Shown in pieces: positions 43,412 through 52,815 of a stretch of 64,000 nucleotides of DNA; positions within the stretch are counted from its first letter, which is position 1; every line of letters begins with the position of its first letter. The stretch covers positions 17,136 through 81,135 of the forward strand of contig CAYSGH010000010.1 of NCBI GenBank assembly GCA_964430505.1, in the 5' to 3' direction. A model generated the notes under the pieces. The model did not search any database. It had not been told where the DNA came from and saw only the letters and a program-made list of their open reading frames with translations. This stretch comes from UBA6176 sp032119375. Its GTDB lineage: Bacteria > Verrucomicrobiota > Verrucomicrobiia > Limisphaerales > UBA9464. The position numbers and the translations under genes were made by a program.

Positions 43412-45405
43412 GAATTACGCGAATCGTCCTAAACGACTTCCGGGGATTTCCGGGGCAGGCCAATTTCGAATTCCGGCTTGATGGCAGTAACCTACTGCTC
43501 TTCGGCGAAAATGGGAGCGGCAAATCCTCGCTGTTCGTCGCGCTGCGCGAATTCTTCGACCTCAGAATGAATCCGGCACCTTTCGGCCGGTTTCGCAACG
43601 TTTTCACGCGTGATGCGACTGGCCAACCGCTGACTTGTGGAAGGGTCGGTGTGGAGTTCGACGACGGCACGGGGTTGCACACATGGGACATCGTGAACGA
43701 TGTGCGACCGCACGCCGCGCAACCGGTAGCCGATACCGCACTGCGCTTTGGAGCGGTTGATTACCGCGCGATGCTGAAGACGAACTTCGTCCATGAAAGC
43801 GGCTATCCGAACCTATTCGACTTGCTGGTGAACGGGGTCCTGAACCGGATGCCCGTGTTGGTGGCAGGCGGTGCTCAAACCACATTGGGAGATCTCGATG
43901 CGCGGATGAGGGCCGCGAAGCCTGAACGGCATTACCCTAGTCAACTTGCCAAAGTCGATGCCGCATGTCTTGCGCTCAACCAAGCGCTGCAAAATCACCT
44001 CCCGCAGGTCGTCGCCACAGCGAACCAGATTCTCTCTGTGTTTGGAAACATCGGAGTCACGTTTCAGCTCATTCCTCCACCACTCCCGGTGAACCCACCG
44101 CAGGATCCCGCTCCAGCCAATCCACCCCACCTTCGCTACGATCGGGCAGCCCGGAACTTCAAGAACATGAAGATTGACTTCGTGGCGCAACTCAATGGCC
44201 ATGGCCCTGACGAGCCTCAGCACTTTCTCAACGAGGCGCGACTGTCCGCAATTGCGATCTCGATCTATCTGGCGGCGCTGCGGGCAAGCATGCCTCCCAA
44301 TCCCGTCGGCGCGAATCCGCCCGCGAAAGTCATGCTACTGGACGATGTTCTCATCGGCCTCGACATGTCGAATCGCCAACCGATCCTCGACGTTCTTACC
44401 CGAGTTGATCGCCCGAATGCACCGGGATTCGCTGATTGGCAGGTGCTCCTGCTTACCCACGATCAGGGATGGTATTCACTTGCTCGCAGGCGACTCAGGA
44501 ACTGGCGCGCGGTGCGCCTCGCATCAGGCCACAGTGGAACCTACGACGTGCCGATCCTCTATGACGACACGTCTCTAATTGAACGTGCTGTGCATCATCT
44601 TAACGTCTCCGGCGATGAACGCGCCGCAGGAGTGTATCTGCGAACCGCGTTTGAGGAGATGATTAAGTCGTTTTGCGCCCGGACGCGAACCCCAGTCGCT
44701 TACCACCGGGCTGATGAGCACCCGAAGTCGACCAATGTATTCTGGCAACCGATCTGCGCCGTCAAGGTAGGACGCGTACTTTTGATCGATGCTGGATTGA
44801 AACGGGACGTGGAATCAGCCCGCAGCAATGTCGCCAACCCGTTGTGCCATTTCGGGAACAGTATGCCATTGTACAGCGAGACGGTGAGCGCGATTTCCAT
44901 CCTGCGTCGGCTACAAATTCGACTTGATTCGTATCCAGACAAAAATGCTGATCCGCCACAGCACCCTCGCACTGCGCTGGATTTGGCGCAGGAGGCCTGC
45001 GCGGCGGCGGCCAATTTTTCCCCTTGGACTGCCGCTGTCCACTTGAGATCGGCTTTCGACGATTCCGTTTCTAGGCTGGCAGCAAGGTGGAGCGTCCAAG
45101 TGACTTACTCCATCAACTTGTTGGACTTTGCGACACAGCGCCTTTGGAACCTGCTGCGGCAAGCTCCCAGCGGCCTAGCAACGACTCATGCAACACACGT
45201 TGCCGGCATACACGCGCACTCGGATATTTTTCTTCAAGAGTTGGATCCAACCGCCATAGCTCGACGCAATCAGGGCTACTTCCAATCAGCTCTTTTAGCT
45301 TTGCTCCATTCGGGAACTCCTGTGCCCGGCCTTCCGTCTCCTGGCTTAAGTTCGGCAACGGCTGCGTCATCTTCGTCTACAACGTGGCTAGATGCTGTTC
45401 CGTAA
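43408..45405 (+). CDS. SMC/RecF-like AAA ATPase of the island
   Basis: A 665-residue ATPase. Walker A GENGSGKSS lies at 33-41 after the typical ITRIVLNDFRGF start. The ABC-type signature region is LNEARLSAIAISIYLAAL (about 272-289), Walker B VMLLDDVLIGLD (about 308-319) and the switch His lies in LLLTHDQGWY (about 350). There is almost no coiled coil, unlike true SMC proteins, which fits the ATPases that accompany defence helicase-methylase pairs. The C-terminal 270 residues are helical and unrecognised. The 4-base overlap with the methylase shows translational coupling. The codon choice is less GC-biased than in the flanking host genes. Confidence 0.87.
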   Translation: MRITRIVLNDFRGFPGQANFEFRLDGSNLLLFGENGSGKSSLFVALREFFDLRMNPAPFGRFRNVFTRDATGQPLTCGRVGVEFDDGTGLHTWDIVNDVRPHAAQPVADTALRFGAVDYRAMLKTNFVHESGYPNLFDLLVNGVLNRMPVLVAGGAQTTLGDLDARMRAAKPERHYPSQLAKVDAACLALNQALQNHLPQVVATANQILSVFGNIGVTFQLIPPPLPVNPPQDPAPANPPHLRYDRAARNFKNMKIDFVAQLNGHGPDEPQHFLNEARLSAIAISIYLAALRASMPPNPVGANPPAKVMLLDDVLIGLDMSNRQPILDVLTRVDRPNAPGFADWQVLLLTHDQGWYSLARRRLRNWRAVRLASGHSGTYDVPILYDDTSLIERAVHHLNVSGDERAAGVYLRTAFEEMIKSFCARTRTPVAYHRADEHPKSTNVFWQPICAVKVGRVLLIDAGLKRDVESARSNVANPLCHFGNSMPLYSETVSAISILRRLQIRLDSYPDKNADPPQHPRTALDLAQEACAAAANFSPWTAAVHLRSAFDDSVSRLAARWSVQVTYSINLLDFATQRLWNLLRQAPSGLATTHATHVAGIHAHSDIFLQELDPTAIARRNQGYFQSALLALLHSGTPVPGLPSPGLSSATAASSSSTTWLDAVP

Positions 45406-45994
45406 TTACAAGAGCCAGAATTCCCTATGTTCGCGACGGAGTCACGGCTGTCATGCCGGGGTTAGGCTGGTCTTAAGGTCGTTGATTGGCCCCCTTGTGA
45501 ACATCACGACGGTTCTTTCAGATCCCGCATCCTTCATCAGTCATGGCGAGGCATTGTACCAACTCATTTTGACTGTAGAAGCGCCACGTAGTGAGGGCGA
45601 TGGCAAAAGAATTTGTTTGAACGGCCGTATTGAGTTGGTTCCCGTGGTCGATGGTTTGTGTTTGCCTCGATTCACTGGATAGAAAAGCCGGTACAAAGAC
45701 TCCATCAGCATCGCGGGCACGTAGGCTCCCCAGTCGCAAGCCAGCCCCTGGACTAGTACCCGCCCCCCCCGCCTCCCGCCCCTCGCTTCCCGCTTCCCGC
45801 CTCCCGCTTCCCCGTCCTGTCGCTCCGGCACGCCGGGCTTGCCATCTCGCGTGGGTGGGCCTTCATGCTCGCATCGGGCCGTTGCGCGCGGGGCGTGACG
45901 GCCCGCCGGGCGAAGTATTTCCTAACAAAGGCCCGCCTCGTGCGTCATCCGAAGGGGCGCGGCAGGGGCGGCGCGCCCGGAAATGGGAACGAGC
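45406..45994. other. Intergenic region at the right edge of the island
   Basis: 589 bases with no well-supported gene. The left half (45406-45740) is near 50% G+C, like the end of the island. A minus-strand open frame at 45541-45831 encodes a plausible but unrecognised fragment (DWGAYVPAMLMESLYRLFYP) that ends in unstructured sequence and is probably not a gene. The right half returns to host-like high G+C after the C-rich tract at 45757-45820. No transposase, integrase, tRNA or attachment site was seen. Confidence 0.5.
45757..45820. repeat. C-rich CGCTTCCC/CGCCTCCC tandem tract
   Basis: About six imperfect 7-8-nt units plus a run of eight C. Its reverse complement (GGGAAGCGGGAGGCGGG) resembles the G-rich tract at 26351-26395, so this is a dispersed simple-repeat type. 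It sits where the composition changes from island to host. Confidence 0.6.
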
Positions 45995-48900
45995 ATGAAG
46001 ACGTTGTGGGTGCGGGCGTTGGGCGGGCTGTGCGTGGCCGCCCGGTTGTGGGCGGCGGAGGGGCCGGGCTTCGTGGAGGCCTTTGTCCTCGCGGAGGACC
46101 GGGAGGCCGTGCTGGCGCGGCTCGTCCCGGGGACGGAGGAGCATTACTTCTTCCATGCCCTGCACTGGCAGAACACGGGCCAGGCCCAGCGGCTGGGCGA
46201 GGTGCTCGACGCCTGGGGCAAGCGCTTCCCGGACTCGGCGCTGCGACGCGAGATCCTGAACCGCGAGGCCCTGCTGGCGCACGCGAAGGATCCCCAGAAA
46301 ACCCTCGCCTACCTGCGCGAGCAACTCGGCCCGCACCTCGCCCACGTCCAGGTGCTGCCCGACCGCCCGCCCGACCTCCCCGCCGCCCTCGACCCGGCGC
46401 GCATTTCCCGGGACGCCTTCCTGAACCGCGTGCTGGCGTCGGACGACCTCGGCGGGGCGTCGGAGGAAATCCTGGAGTTGCTGGTGCGCGAGAAGCGCGC
46501 CCTGCGGCCGTCGCAGCGGCGCGCGTTGCTCCAGCGGCTGCGTTGGCCTTCGACGCCGGGCCTCGTGGAGCTGGTCGCGGAGGACCTCCGGGCCGAGGGC
46601 AGCCGCGGCTTCGGCGAGTTCGAGGTGCACCGGATGTTGCTGCCCGGCCAACTGGACCGGCTGCGCGAGCTGGCACCGGTGGTGGCGACGCAGGATGCCT
46701 ACGTCCACGAGCGCATCCGCAGGCTGGCTCCGGGCGCGGACGCGGACGGCGAGCTGGACCCCGCCGAGCGCGAGGCCTGGCTGGGACGGGTTTGGGCCTT
46801 GGCCAAGGACCTGCCGCCGCGCTTCAACACCCTCAAGGCGCACGTCCTGCACGGGCGGCTCCAACTGGACCGCGCCCGGGGCACCTGGGACCGCGCCCGG
46901 TTCGTCGAGTACCTCAAGCTGCCGCGGCCGTTCCCATGGGTGAGCCCCCGCCTGTTGCAGGAGTCGGACGGCGGGCGGCACCCCGTCGATGTGAACGCCG
47001 CGTTCGGCGAACTCGCCCTCGGGCTGCCGCCCGTTTCGGCCGAGGAGCCGTTGGTCCGCGAGTTCTTCCTCCACTTCGCGGCCGACGACGAGGCGTGGGA
47101 GCCGTGGACGGAATGGTTGAGGGACACGTGGGTGAAGGCCGCCTTTGCCGAGGCCAAGATCACGTCGGGCAAGGGCGAGCCCGAGAAGTGGGCGTCCATG
47201 TTGTCGCCGTCCGCGTACCAGGCGTTGCGGGACCGGGTGGACATCGACCTGTCGCCCACGAACCCCGCCTTCGTCGCGCCGGGCGCGGACGTGTCGGTGA
47301 AGGTCCACCTCAAGAACACATCGCGCCTGCTGGTGCGGGTGCACGAGGTCAACACGACGGGCTACTACCTCGCCCAGGGGCGGCCATTGAACACGGACCT
47401 GCCCGTGGAGGGCCTCGTGGCCAACATCGAGCAGGCGCACGAGGGCGACCCGTCGCCGTTTCGCCGCGTGGAGCGGACGTTTTCGTTCCCGGAGCTGAAG
47501 GGGCGTCGCGGAGCATGGCTGGTGGAGTTCATCGGGGGCGGCCGTTCGTCGCGGGCATTGATCCGGTCGGGGCAGTACACGGCGTTGCAGCAACCCGGGG
47601 CGGCCGGGGTGGAGCTGCTGGTGCTCGACGAGGCGCGCCAGCCGGTGACCAACGCCGTGGCGTGGCTCGACGGGCGCCGGATCGCCGCCAACGAGACCGG
47701 GCGCATCCAGGTGCCGTTCACCGCCGCGCCCGGCCGAAGGCCCGTGGTGATTTCGGACCCGCAGGGCAACTTCGCCAGCCTCACGGCCTTCGACCACCCC
47801 GGCGAGGCCTATGAGCTGGACGCGCGGTTCCACGTCGAGCGCGAGCAACTGCTGGCCGGGCGCGAGGCCACGCTCGTCGTCCGCCCCATCCTGCGCCTCA
47901 ACGGCGAGCAGGTGGCCTCCGGGCTCGTCGAGGAGCCCGTGCTGCGCATCCTGTCCACGACCCACGACGGCATCACGTCCACCCTCGAGCGCCCGGCGGC
48001 CGGCCTTGGCGTGTCCGGCGTCCACACCCAGTTGTTCCGCGTGCCCGACCGGCTCGCGACGCTTGCCGTGACCTTGTCCGGCAAGGTCGCGCACCTGACG
48101 TCGGGCGGCGAGAAGCGGCCCGTGTCCGCCAGCAAGGAATGGAAGGTCAACGCCACGGACCCGACGCCGGGCGTCGCGGCGGCGCACTTCGTGCGGCACG
48201 CGGCGGGCCATTCGCTGGAGGTCCTCGGGCGCAACGGCGAGCCCATGCCGGACCAGGTGGTGGAGTTGGTCGTGACCCGGCGGGGCTTTGGCCTCACGGA
48301 GACCGTGCCGGTTCGGACCGACGCCGAGGGCCGCGTGGACCTGGGCGCGTTGGAGGGGGTGGAGCGCGTGGTCGCGCGCTTGGCGTCGGGCGCGCCGCCG
48401 GCCGAGCTGGCGCCGGAGACGAGCCTCCGGAACTGGCCGCCCGCATGGCATCTCCTCGCGGGGCAACCCCTGGAGCTGCCCTGGGAGGGCGACCTTGGCG
48501 ACGGCGACGTGTCGCTCATGGAACTGCGCGGCGGCAGGCCCGTGGCCGACCGGTCCGGCGCGGCCATGCTGGACGGCGGCCGGGTCACGGTGCGCGGGCT
48601 GGAGCCGGGTGATTACCGGCTGCGGGTTCGGCACCGGGGCTTCCGCGAGATGGACGTGCGCGTGGCGGCGGGCGCTCCCGTGGGCCGATGGATCGTGGGG
48701 GCGACACGGCGGCTCGAGGCCGTGCAGGTGCGGCCCGTCCTGGCGACGGTCTCCGTGGACACCAACCGCCTCGTCGTGCAGGTGCGCAACGCGACGCCCC
48801 GGACGCGCGTCCATGTGTCGGCCGGGCGCTTCCGGCCGCCGTGGTCGTTGTTCGCGTCGTTGGCCGGCGGGATGCGTGGCGGTGAGGTGGCGGTGCCGGA

Positions 48901-51900
48901 GCGGCTTCCGAACCTCTACTCGGGCGGGCGCGAGATCGGCGACGAGCATCGCTACATCCTGGACCGGCGCTATGCCGCGAAGTTCCCGGGCAACATGCTC
49001 GCGCGCCCCGGCCTCTTGCTCAATCCCTGGGACAAGCGCGAGACCGACGGGCAGGCGGTGGAGGTCCTCGCGGGGCTGCGGGCGATGCAGACGACGGGCG
49101 ACCGCGCCGCCGCCAAGATGGCCGCCGCGATGGCCGACGCGCTGGAACGCTCGGCGGCGGGCACGGACCCGAACATCGACTTCCTCGCGGAGCCGTCGCC
49201 GGCGTTGTGGAACCTGGTGCCGGACGTGCAAGGGAGGCTGGAGGTGCCGGCGTCGGCCCTGGGCGACCGCCAGCTCGTGCAGGTCCTCGTGGAGGACGGC
49301 GAGCAGGCCGCGTGGTCGGCCCATGTCGTGCCCGGCAAGGTGACGCGGATGCGGGACCTTCGCCTGGCGCGGCCCATGGACCCGGCGGGCGGCGCGGTGG
49401 AGCGCCAGCAGGTGGAGCTGGTGGCGAAGGGAACCGTTCTCACGATGCCCGCGACGGGCGGCGCGGCCATCGAGGTGTACGACAGCGTCGCCGCCCTCCA
49501 CGCGTTGTTTTCGTCGATGCGGCCGGATGCGACCCTGGCGCAGTTCGGGTTCGTGGCGCGTTGGCCGTCGTTGTCGGCGGAGGAGAAGCGCGCGCGCTAC
49601 TCGGAGTTTGCCTGCCATGAGCTGAACCTGTTTCTGGAGCGCAAGGACCCGGCGTTCTTCGCCGAGGTGGTCCGCCCGTACCTGGCCAACAAGAAGGACA
49701 AGACGTTCATGGACGAGTACCTGCTCGGCATGGACCTGTCGCGGCACCTGGAGCCGTGGGCGCACGCGCGGCTCAACATGGCGGAACGGGCGTTGCTGGG
49801 GCGGCGGCTGGACGCGCGCCGCGAGGCCGAGGCCCGTCATCTTCGGGAGCTTTGGGAGCTGTTGCCGCCGGATCCCGAGGGCCTGGGCCGGATGTTCGAG
49901 ACGGCGTTGCGCGGCCGGGCGATGGCTGGGCGCGCGGCGGGCACGGAGCGTGGCCTGATGGAGATGGAGATGGAGCAGGCGTCCGCGGACGCGCCGGCGT
50001 CGGGACCCATCGTCGCCGGCAAGCCGATGGCGGCCCCGGCACCGGCGGGCGCCTTCGGGGGCGGCGCAGGGGGCCTCGCGGGACGACCGGCGGAGCCCGA
50101 GATGGGCCGGCGGTTTGGCCTGATGCGGTCGGAGGCGACGCTGGCCAAGGACAAAAGGACGGCCAGCGCGAATGGCCCGGCTCTCGCGAAGGCCCAGGAC
50201 GCCAAGGCGGTTGACGCGTTGTTTTTTTACGACACGCAATGGGACGGGGCGGACCGGCTGGAGCTGAAGCGTGTCCTGGAGCGCCGCAAGGAGGCCCTCG
50301 GCGACGCCTACCACCGGGCGCTCGGCCGGACGCGCGAGTGGGCCGAGAACAACTACCATCGGCTGCCCATCGAGCGACAGGACGCGGCGCTGGTGCCCAT
50401 CAATGGGTTTTGGAAGGACCTCGCGGCATGGGATGGGAAGGGGACGTTCCTCTCCACCAACGTGGCGCAGGCAGCGCGCGGCTTCACCGAGATGATGCTG
50501 GCGCTGGCGGTGCTGGACGTGCCCTTCGAGGCGCCCAAGCACGAGAGCAAGGTGGAGGGCGGCCAGTTCACCTTCACGGCGGGCGGTCCTGCCATCGTGT
50601 TCCGCAGGCAGGTCCAGCCGCTGCCCGCCGCGCCGGCCGGCGGGCTGCTGGTCAGCGAGTCGTTCTTCCGGGCGGACGCCCCCAAGCGCATGGAGGGCAA
50701 CGAGGCCGTCGATGCATTCGTCACCGGCGAGTTCCAGTCCGGCGTGGTCTATGGGGCGCGCGTCGTCGTGGGCAACCCGGGCTCCGCGCCGGTGCGGGCC
50801 GACGTGCTGACGCAGGTTCCCAAGGGCGCGCTGCCCGTCGCGGGCAGCCGGATGACGCACGGGCGTCCCCTCCGCCTGGAGCCCTACGCCACGCAGCAGT
50901 TCGAGTACTTCTTCTACTTCCCGGCGACGGGCGAGGACACGGTGCAACCCCACTTCCCCGCGCACGCGGCCGTGGGCGGGCGTCCCTCGGGAAGCGCGCG
51001 CCCGCAGGATTTCAGCGTGGTGCGGCGCCTTTCCAAGGTGGACACGGCGTCCTGGGAACACGTGTCGCAGCAGGCGACGGACGAGGAGGTGCTGTCGTTC
51101 CTTGGGCGGACGAACGTCGCACGGCTGGAATTGGAGAAGGTCGCGTGGCGCTCGCGCAAGAGCGCCGACTTCATGGGGCGCCTGATGACGTTGCTACGCG
51201 ACCGCAATGCATGGAGCGAGCCCAATGCCCGCTATGCGCTGGTCCACGACAACCCGCAGGTGTTGTCCGAGTGGCTCCGGCACCGGGACGACTTCATCGG
51301 GCGGTGTGGCTCGTGGTTTTCCAACGCGCTCGTCCGGATCGACCCGGTGGAACGGCGCGCCTTCGAGCACCTCGAGTACTCGCCCCTGGTGAACCAACGG
51401 TTCCATCGGTTCGGGGCGGAGCGGCAAATCCCCAACCCGGCGCTGCTGGCCCACTACCGGCGCCTGCTCGACATCCTCGCGCACAAGCCCGCCCTCGACG
51501 CCAACGACCAGTTGTCGCTCGTGTACTTCCTGTTCCTCCAGGACCGCGTGGAGGAGGCGTTGGCGCGCCTGGCCAAGGTGTCGGCGAACGACGTCGCCAC
51601 GCGGCTCCAGCACGACTACCTCCGCTGCTACGCCGCCTTCTACCAGGGCAAGGCCGCCGACGCCCGGGCCATCGCCGCCGCCCATGCGCGGCATCCGGTC
51701 GAGCGCTGGCGGTCGTTGTTCGCCGAGGTCGTGGCGCAGGCGGACGAGGCCGAGGGTCGCCCGGTGGCGCGGCCCGGCGACGTGACGGACCGCGAGCGGA
51801 CGGAGGCGGAGCTTGCGGCGCGGGAGCCCGTCGTGGACCTGCGCGTGGACGGCGGGCTCGTGCGGGTGGGCAGCCGCAACGTGCGCGAGGTGACGTTGAA

Positions 51901-52477
51901 CTATTACCTCATGGACCCGGAGTTCCTGTTCAGCACCAGCCCGTTCGTGGCGAGCGATCCCGGCCGGTTTTCCATCGTCAAGCCCACGGCCACCTCCGTC
52001 CACGCCGTGGAGGAGGGCAAGCCCGGCGTGGACGTGCCGCTCCCGGAGCGATTCGTGAAGGCCAACGTGCTCGTCGAGGTGGTCGGCGGCGGACGCCGGA
52101 AGACCCAGGCGCACCATGCCAACACCTTCCGCCTCGTGCTTTCGGAGAACCACGGCCGCCTGGAGCTGCGCGACGCGCAAGGCAACCAGCCCGTGCCCCG
52201 GGCCTACGTGAAGGCCTACGCCCGCATCGCCGGCGGCGGCGTCCGCTTCCTCAAGGATGGCTACACCGACCTTCGCGGGCGCTTCGACTACGCCAGCATC
52301 CACGAGACCGCCGCCGATCCCGTCCCCGTGCGCGCCGGCGGCGAGGGCTCCCCGCAGGGCATGGACCATCCCGCCCTCGTCTCCCGCGAGCTGTCCTCCG
52401 TCGAGAAAATCGCGTTGCTCGTCCTCAGCGACACCCACGGGGCCGCCGTCCGAGAGGTGGACCCGCCCCGGAGGTGA
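45995..52477 (+). CDS. Giant secreted protein of unknown function (macroglobulin-like beta domains)
   Basis: A 2160-residue protein with a Sec signal (MKTLWVRALGGLCVAARLWA). I do not recognise a named family. A helical N-terminal region (about 20-410) is followed by repeated beta-sandwich-like segments, for example VSVKVHLKNTSRLLVRVHEV (near 430) and ELLVLDEARQPVTNAVAWLDG (near 545), which resemble macroglobulin (MG) domains. A Gly/Ala/Pro hinge lies near 1345-1375 and a TPR-like helical part near 1820-1880. No thioester motif (C-x-E-Q) and no protease or glycosidase motif was found. The ATG at 45995 was chosen over one at 45983 for the signal peptide. It is monocistronic, just right of the island. 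Confidence 0.75.
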   Translation: MKTLWVRALGGLCVAARLWAAEGPGFVEAFVLAEDREAVLARLVPGTEEHYFFHALHWQNTGQAQRLGEVLDAWGKRFPDSALRREILNREALLAHAKDPQKTLAYLREQLGPHLAHVQVLPDRPPDLPAALDPARISRDAFLNRVLASDDLGGASEEILELLVREKRALRPSQRRALLQRLRWPSTPGLVELVAEDLRAEGSRGFGEFEVHRMLLPGQLDRLRELAPVVATQDAYVHERIRRLAPGADADGELDPAEREAWLGRVWALAKDLPPRFNTLKAHVLHGRLQLDRARGTWDRARFVEYLKLPRPFPWVSPRLLQESDGGRHPVDVNAAFGELALGLPPVSAEEPLVREFFLHFAADDEAWEPWTEWLRDTWVKAAFAEAKITSGKGEPEKWASMLSPSAYQALRDRVDIDLSPTNPAFVAPGADVSVKVHLKNTSRLLVRVHEVNTTGYYLAQGRPLNTDLPVEGLVANIEQAHEGDPSPFRRVERTFSFPELKGRRGAWLVEFIGGGRSSRALIRSGQYTALQQPGAAGVELLVLDEARQPVTNAVAWLDGRRIAANETGRIQVPFTAAPGRRPVVISDPQGNFASLTAFDHPGEAYELDARFHVEREQLLAGREATLVVRPILRLNGEQVASGLVEEPVLRILSTTHDGITSTLERPAAGLGVSGVHTQLFRVPDRLATLAVTLSGKVAHLTSGGEKRPVSASKEWKVNATDPTPGVAAAHFVRHAAGHSLEVLGRNGEPMPDQVVELVVTRRGFGLTETVPVRTDAEGRVDLGALEGVERVVARLASGAPPAELAPETSLRNWPPAWHLLAGQPLELPWEGDLGDGDVSLMELRGGRPVADRSGAAMLDGGRVTVRGLEPGDYRLRVRHRGFREMDVRVAAGAPVGRWIVGATRRLEAVQVRPVLATVSVDTNRLVVQVRNATPRTRVHVSAGRFRPPWSLFASLAGGMRGGEVAVPERLPNLYSGGREIGDEHRYILDRRYAAKFPGNMLARPGLLLNPWDKRETDGQAVEVLAGLRAMQTTGDRAAAKMAAAMADALERSAAGTDPNIDFLAEPSPALWNLVPDVQGRLEVPASALGDRQLVQVLVEDGEQAAWSAHVVPGKVTRMRDLRLARPMDPAGGAVERQQVELVAKGTVLTMPATGGAAIEVYDSVAALHALFSSMRPDATLAQFGFVARWPSLSAEEKRARYSEFACHELNLFLERKDPAFFAEVVRPYLANKKDKTFMDEYLLGMDLSRHLEPWAHARLNMAERALLGRRLDARREAEARHLRELWELLPPDPEGLGRMFETALRGRAMAGRAAGTERGLMEMEMEQASADAPASGPIVAGKPMAAPAPAGAFGGGAGGLAGRPAEPEMGRRFGLMRSEATLAKDKRTASANGPALAKAQDAKAVDALFFYDTQWDGADRLELKRVLERRKEALGDAYHRALGRTREWAENNYHRLPIERQDAALVPINGFWKDLAAWDGKGTFLSTNVAQAARGFTEMMLALAVLDVPFEAPKHESKVEGGQFTFTAGGPAIVFRRQVQPLPAAPAGGLLVSESFFRADAPKRMEGNEAVDAFVTGEFQSGVVYGARVVVGNPGSAPVRADVLTQVPKGALPVAGSRMTHGRPLRLEPYATQQFEYFFYFPATGEDTVQPHFPAHAAVGGRPSGSARPQDFSVVRRLSKVDTASWEHVSQQATDEEVLSFLGRTNVARLELEKVAWRSRKSADFMGRLMTLLRDRNAWSEPNARYALVHDNPQVLSEWLRHRDDFIGRCGSWFSNALVRIDPVERRAFEHLEYSPLVNQRFHRFGAERQIPNPALLAHYRRLLDILAHKPALDANDQLSLVYFLFLQDRVEEALARLAKVSANDVATRLQHDYLRCYAAFYQGKAADARAIAAAHARHPVERWRSLFAEVVAQADEAEGRPVARPGDVTDRERTEAELAAREPVVDLRVDGGLVRVGSRNVREVTLNYYLMDPEFLFSTSPFVASDPGRFSIVKPTATSVHAVEEGKPGVDVPLPERFVKANVLVEVVGGGRRKTQAHHANTFRLVLSENHGRLELRDAQGNQPVPRAYVKAYARIAGGGVRFLKDGYTDLRGRFDYASIHETAADPVPVRAGGEGSPQGMDHPALVSRELSSVEKIALLVLSDTHGAAVREVDPPRR

Positions 52478-52593
52478 GGGTTTTGTGATGCATGGGGCCC
52501 AGGACCCTCATGGGGCTCATCGGGCGTTTCGCGCCTCCGATCCTTCCCTGCCTCGCGCTTGCAGCCGCACCCTGCTCCTGCGATCCAACGCTC

Positions 52594-52815
52594 GTGGATT
52601 CCACCTCCAAGCGAGAGTTCAGCGTCATCGTGGAACGAGACGCGGACGGGTACTACATCGCGACCGTCCCCGGCCTGCGCGGTTGCCATACCCAGGCTCG
52701 TTCCTTGGACCAGCTTCAGGAGCGAATCCGAGAGGCCATCGAGCTATGCCTCGAATCGGAGGATGAGCGCCTCCCTGCCTGTGAGTTCATCGGGGTCCAA
52801 CGGGTCGCCCTTTAG
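52594..52815 (+). CDS. hicB: HicB-family antitoxin
   Basis: A 73-residue protein with the HicB partial RNase-H fold: EFSVIVERDADGYYIATVP, the GCHTQARSLDQLQERIREAI helix region, and a short C-terminal strand. In HicAB modules it blocks the HicA mRNA interferase and can repress its own promoter. The GTG at 52594 was chosen because the 34 residues encoded upstream of it (from 52492) are Pro- and Cys-rich and unlike HicB. No DNA-binding extension is present. Only the tail of hicA follows, so the antitoxin seems to have outlived its toxin. Confidence 0.82.
   Translation: MDSTSKREFSVIVERDADGYYIATVPGLRGCHTQARSLDQLQERIREAIELCLESEDERLPACEFIGVQRVAL

Noticed and set aside
34122..45405. The island as DISARM or BREX
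   Set aside because: It lacks the DISARM DUF1998 protein (DrmB) and the BREX PglZ, BrxC and Lon-like components. Helicase, methylase and ATPase alone fit the Hma idea better.
45406..45994. tRNA, integrase or attachment-site repeats at the island edges
   Set aside because: Read on both strands here and at 33764-34121; no cloverleaf-like sequence, recombinase or matching direct repeat was found.
45863..51061. A 1732-codon open frame on the minus strand opposite the giant secreted protein gene
   Set aside because: It is the complement shadow of a high-G+C gene: Arg-, His- and Pro-rich, no domains. The plus-strand frame has a signal peptide and normal composition.
45995..52477. The giant protein as a true alpha-2-macroglobulin
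   Set aside because: No C-x-E-Q thioester motif was found. Only general MG-like beta segments are visible, so the family name was not assigned.
52492..52593. N-terminal extension of HicB from the ATG at 52492
   Set aside because: The extra 34 residues are Pro/Cys/Leu-rich and unlike HicB. The GTG at 52594 gives a normal antitoxin.
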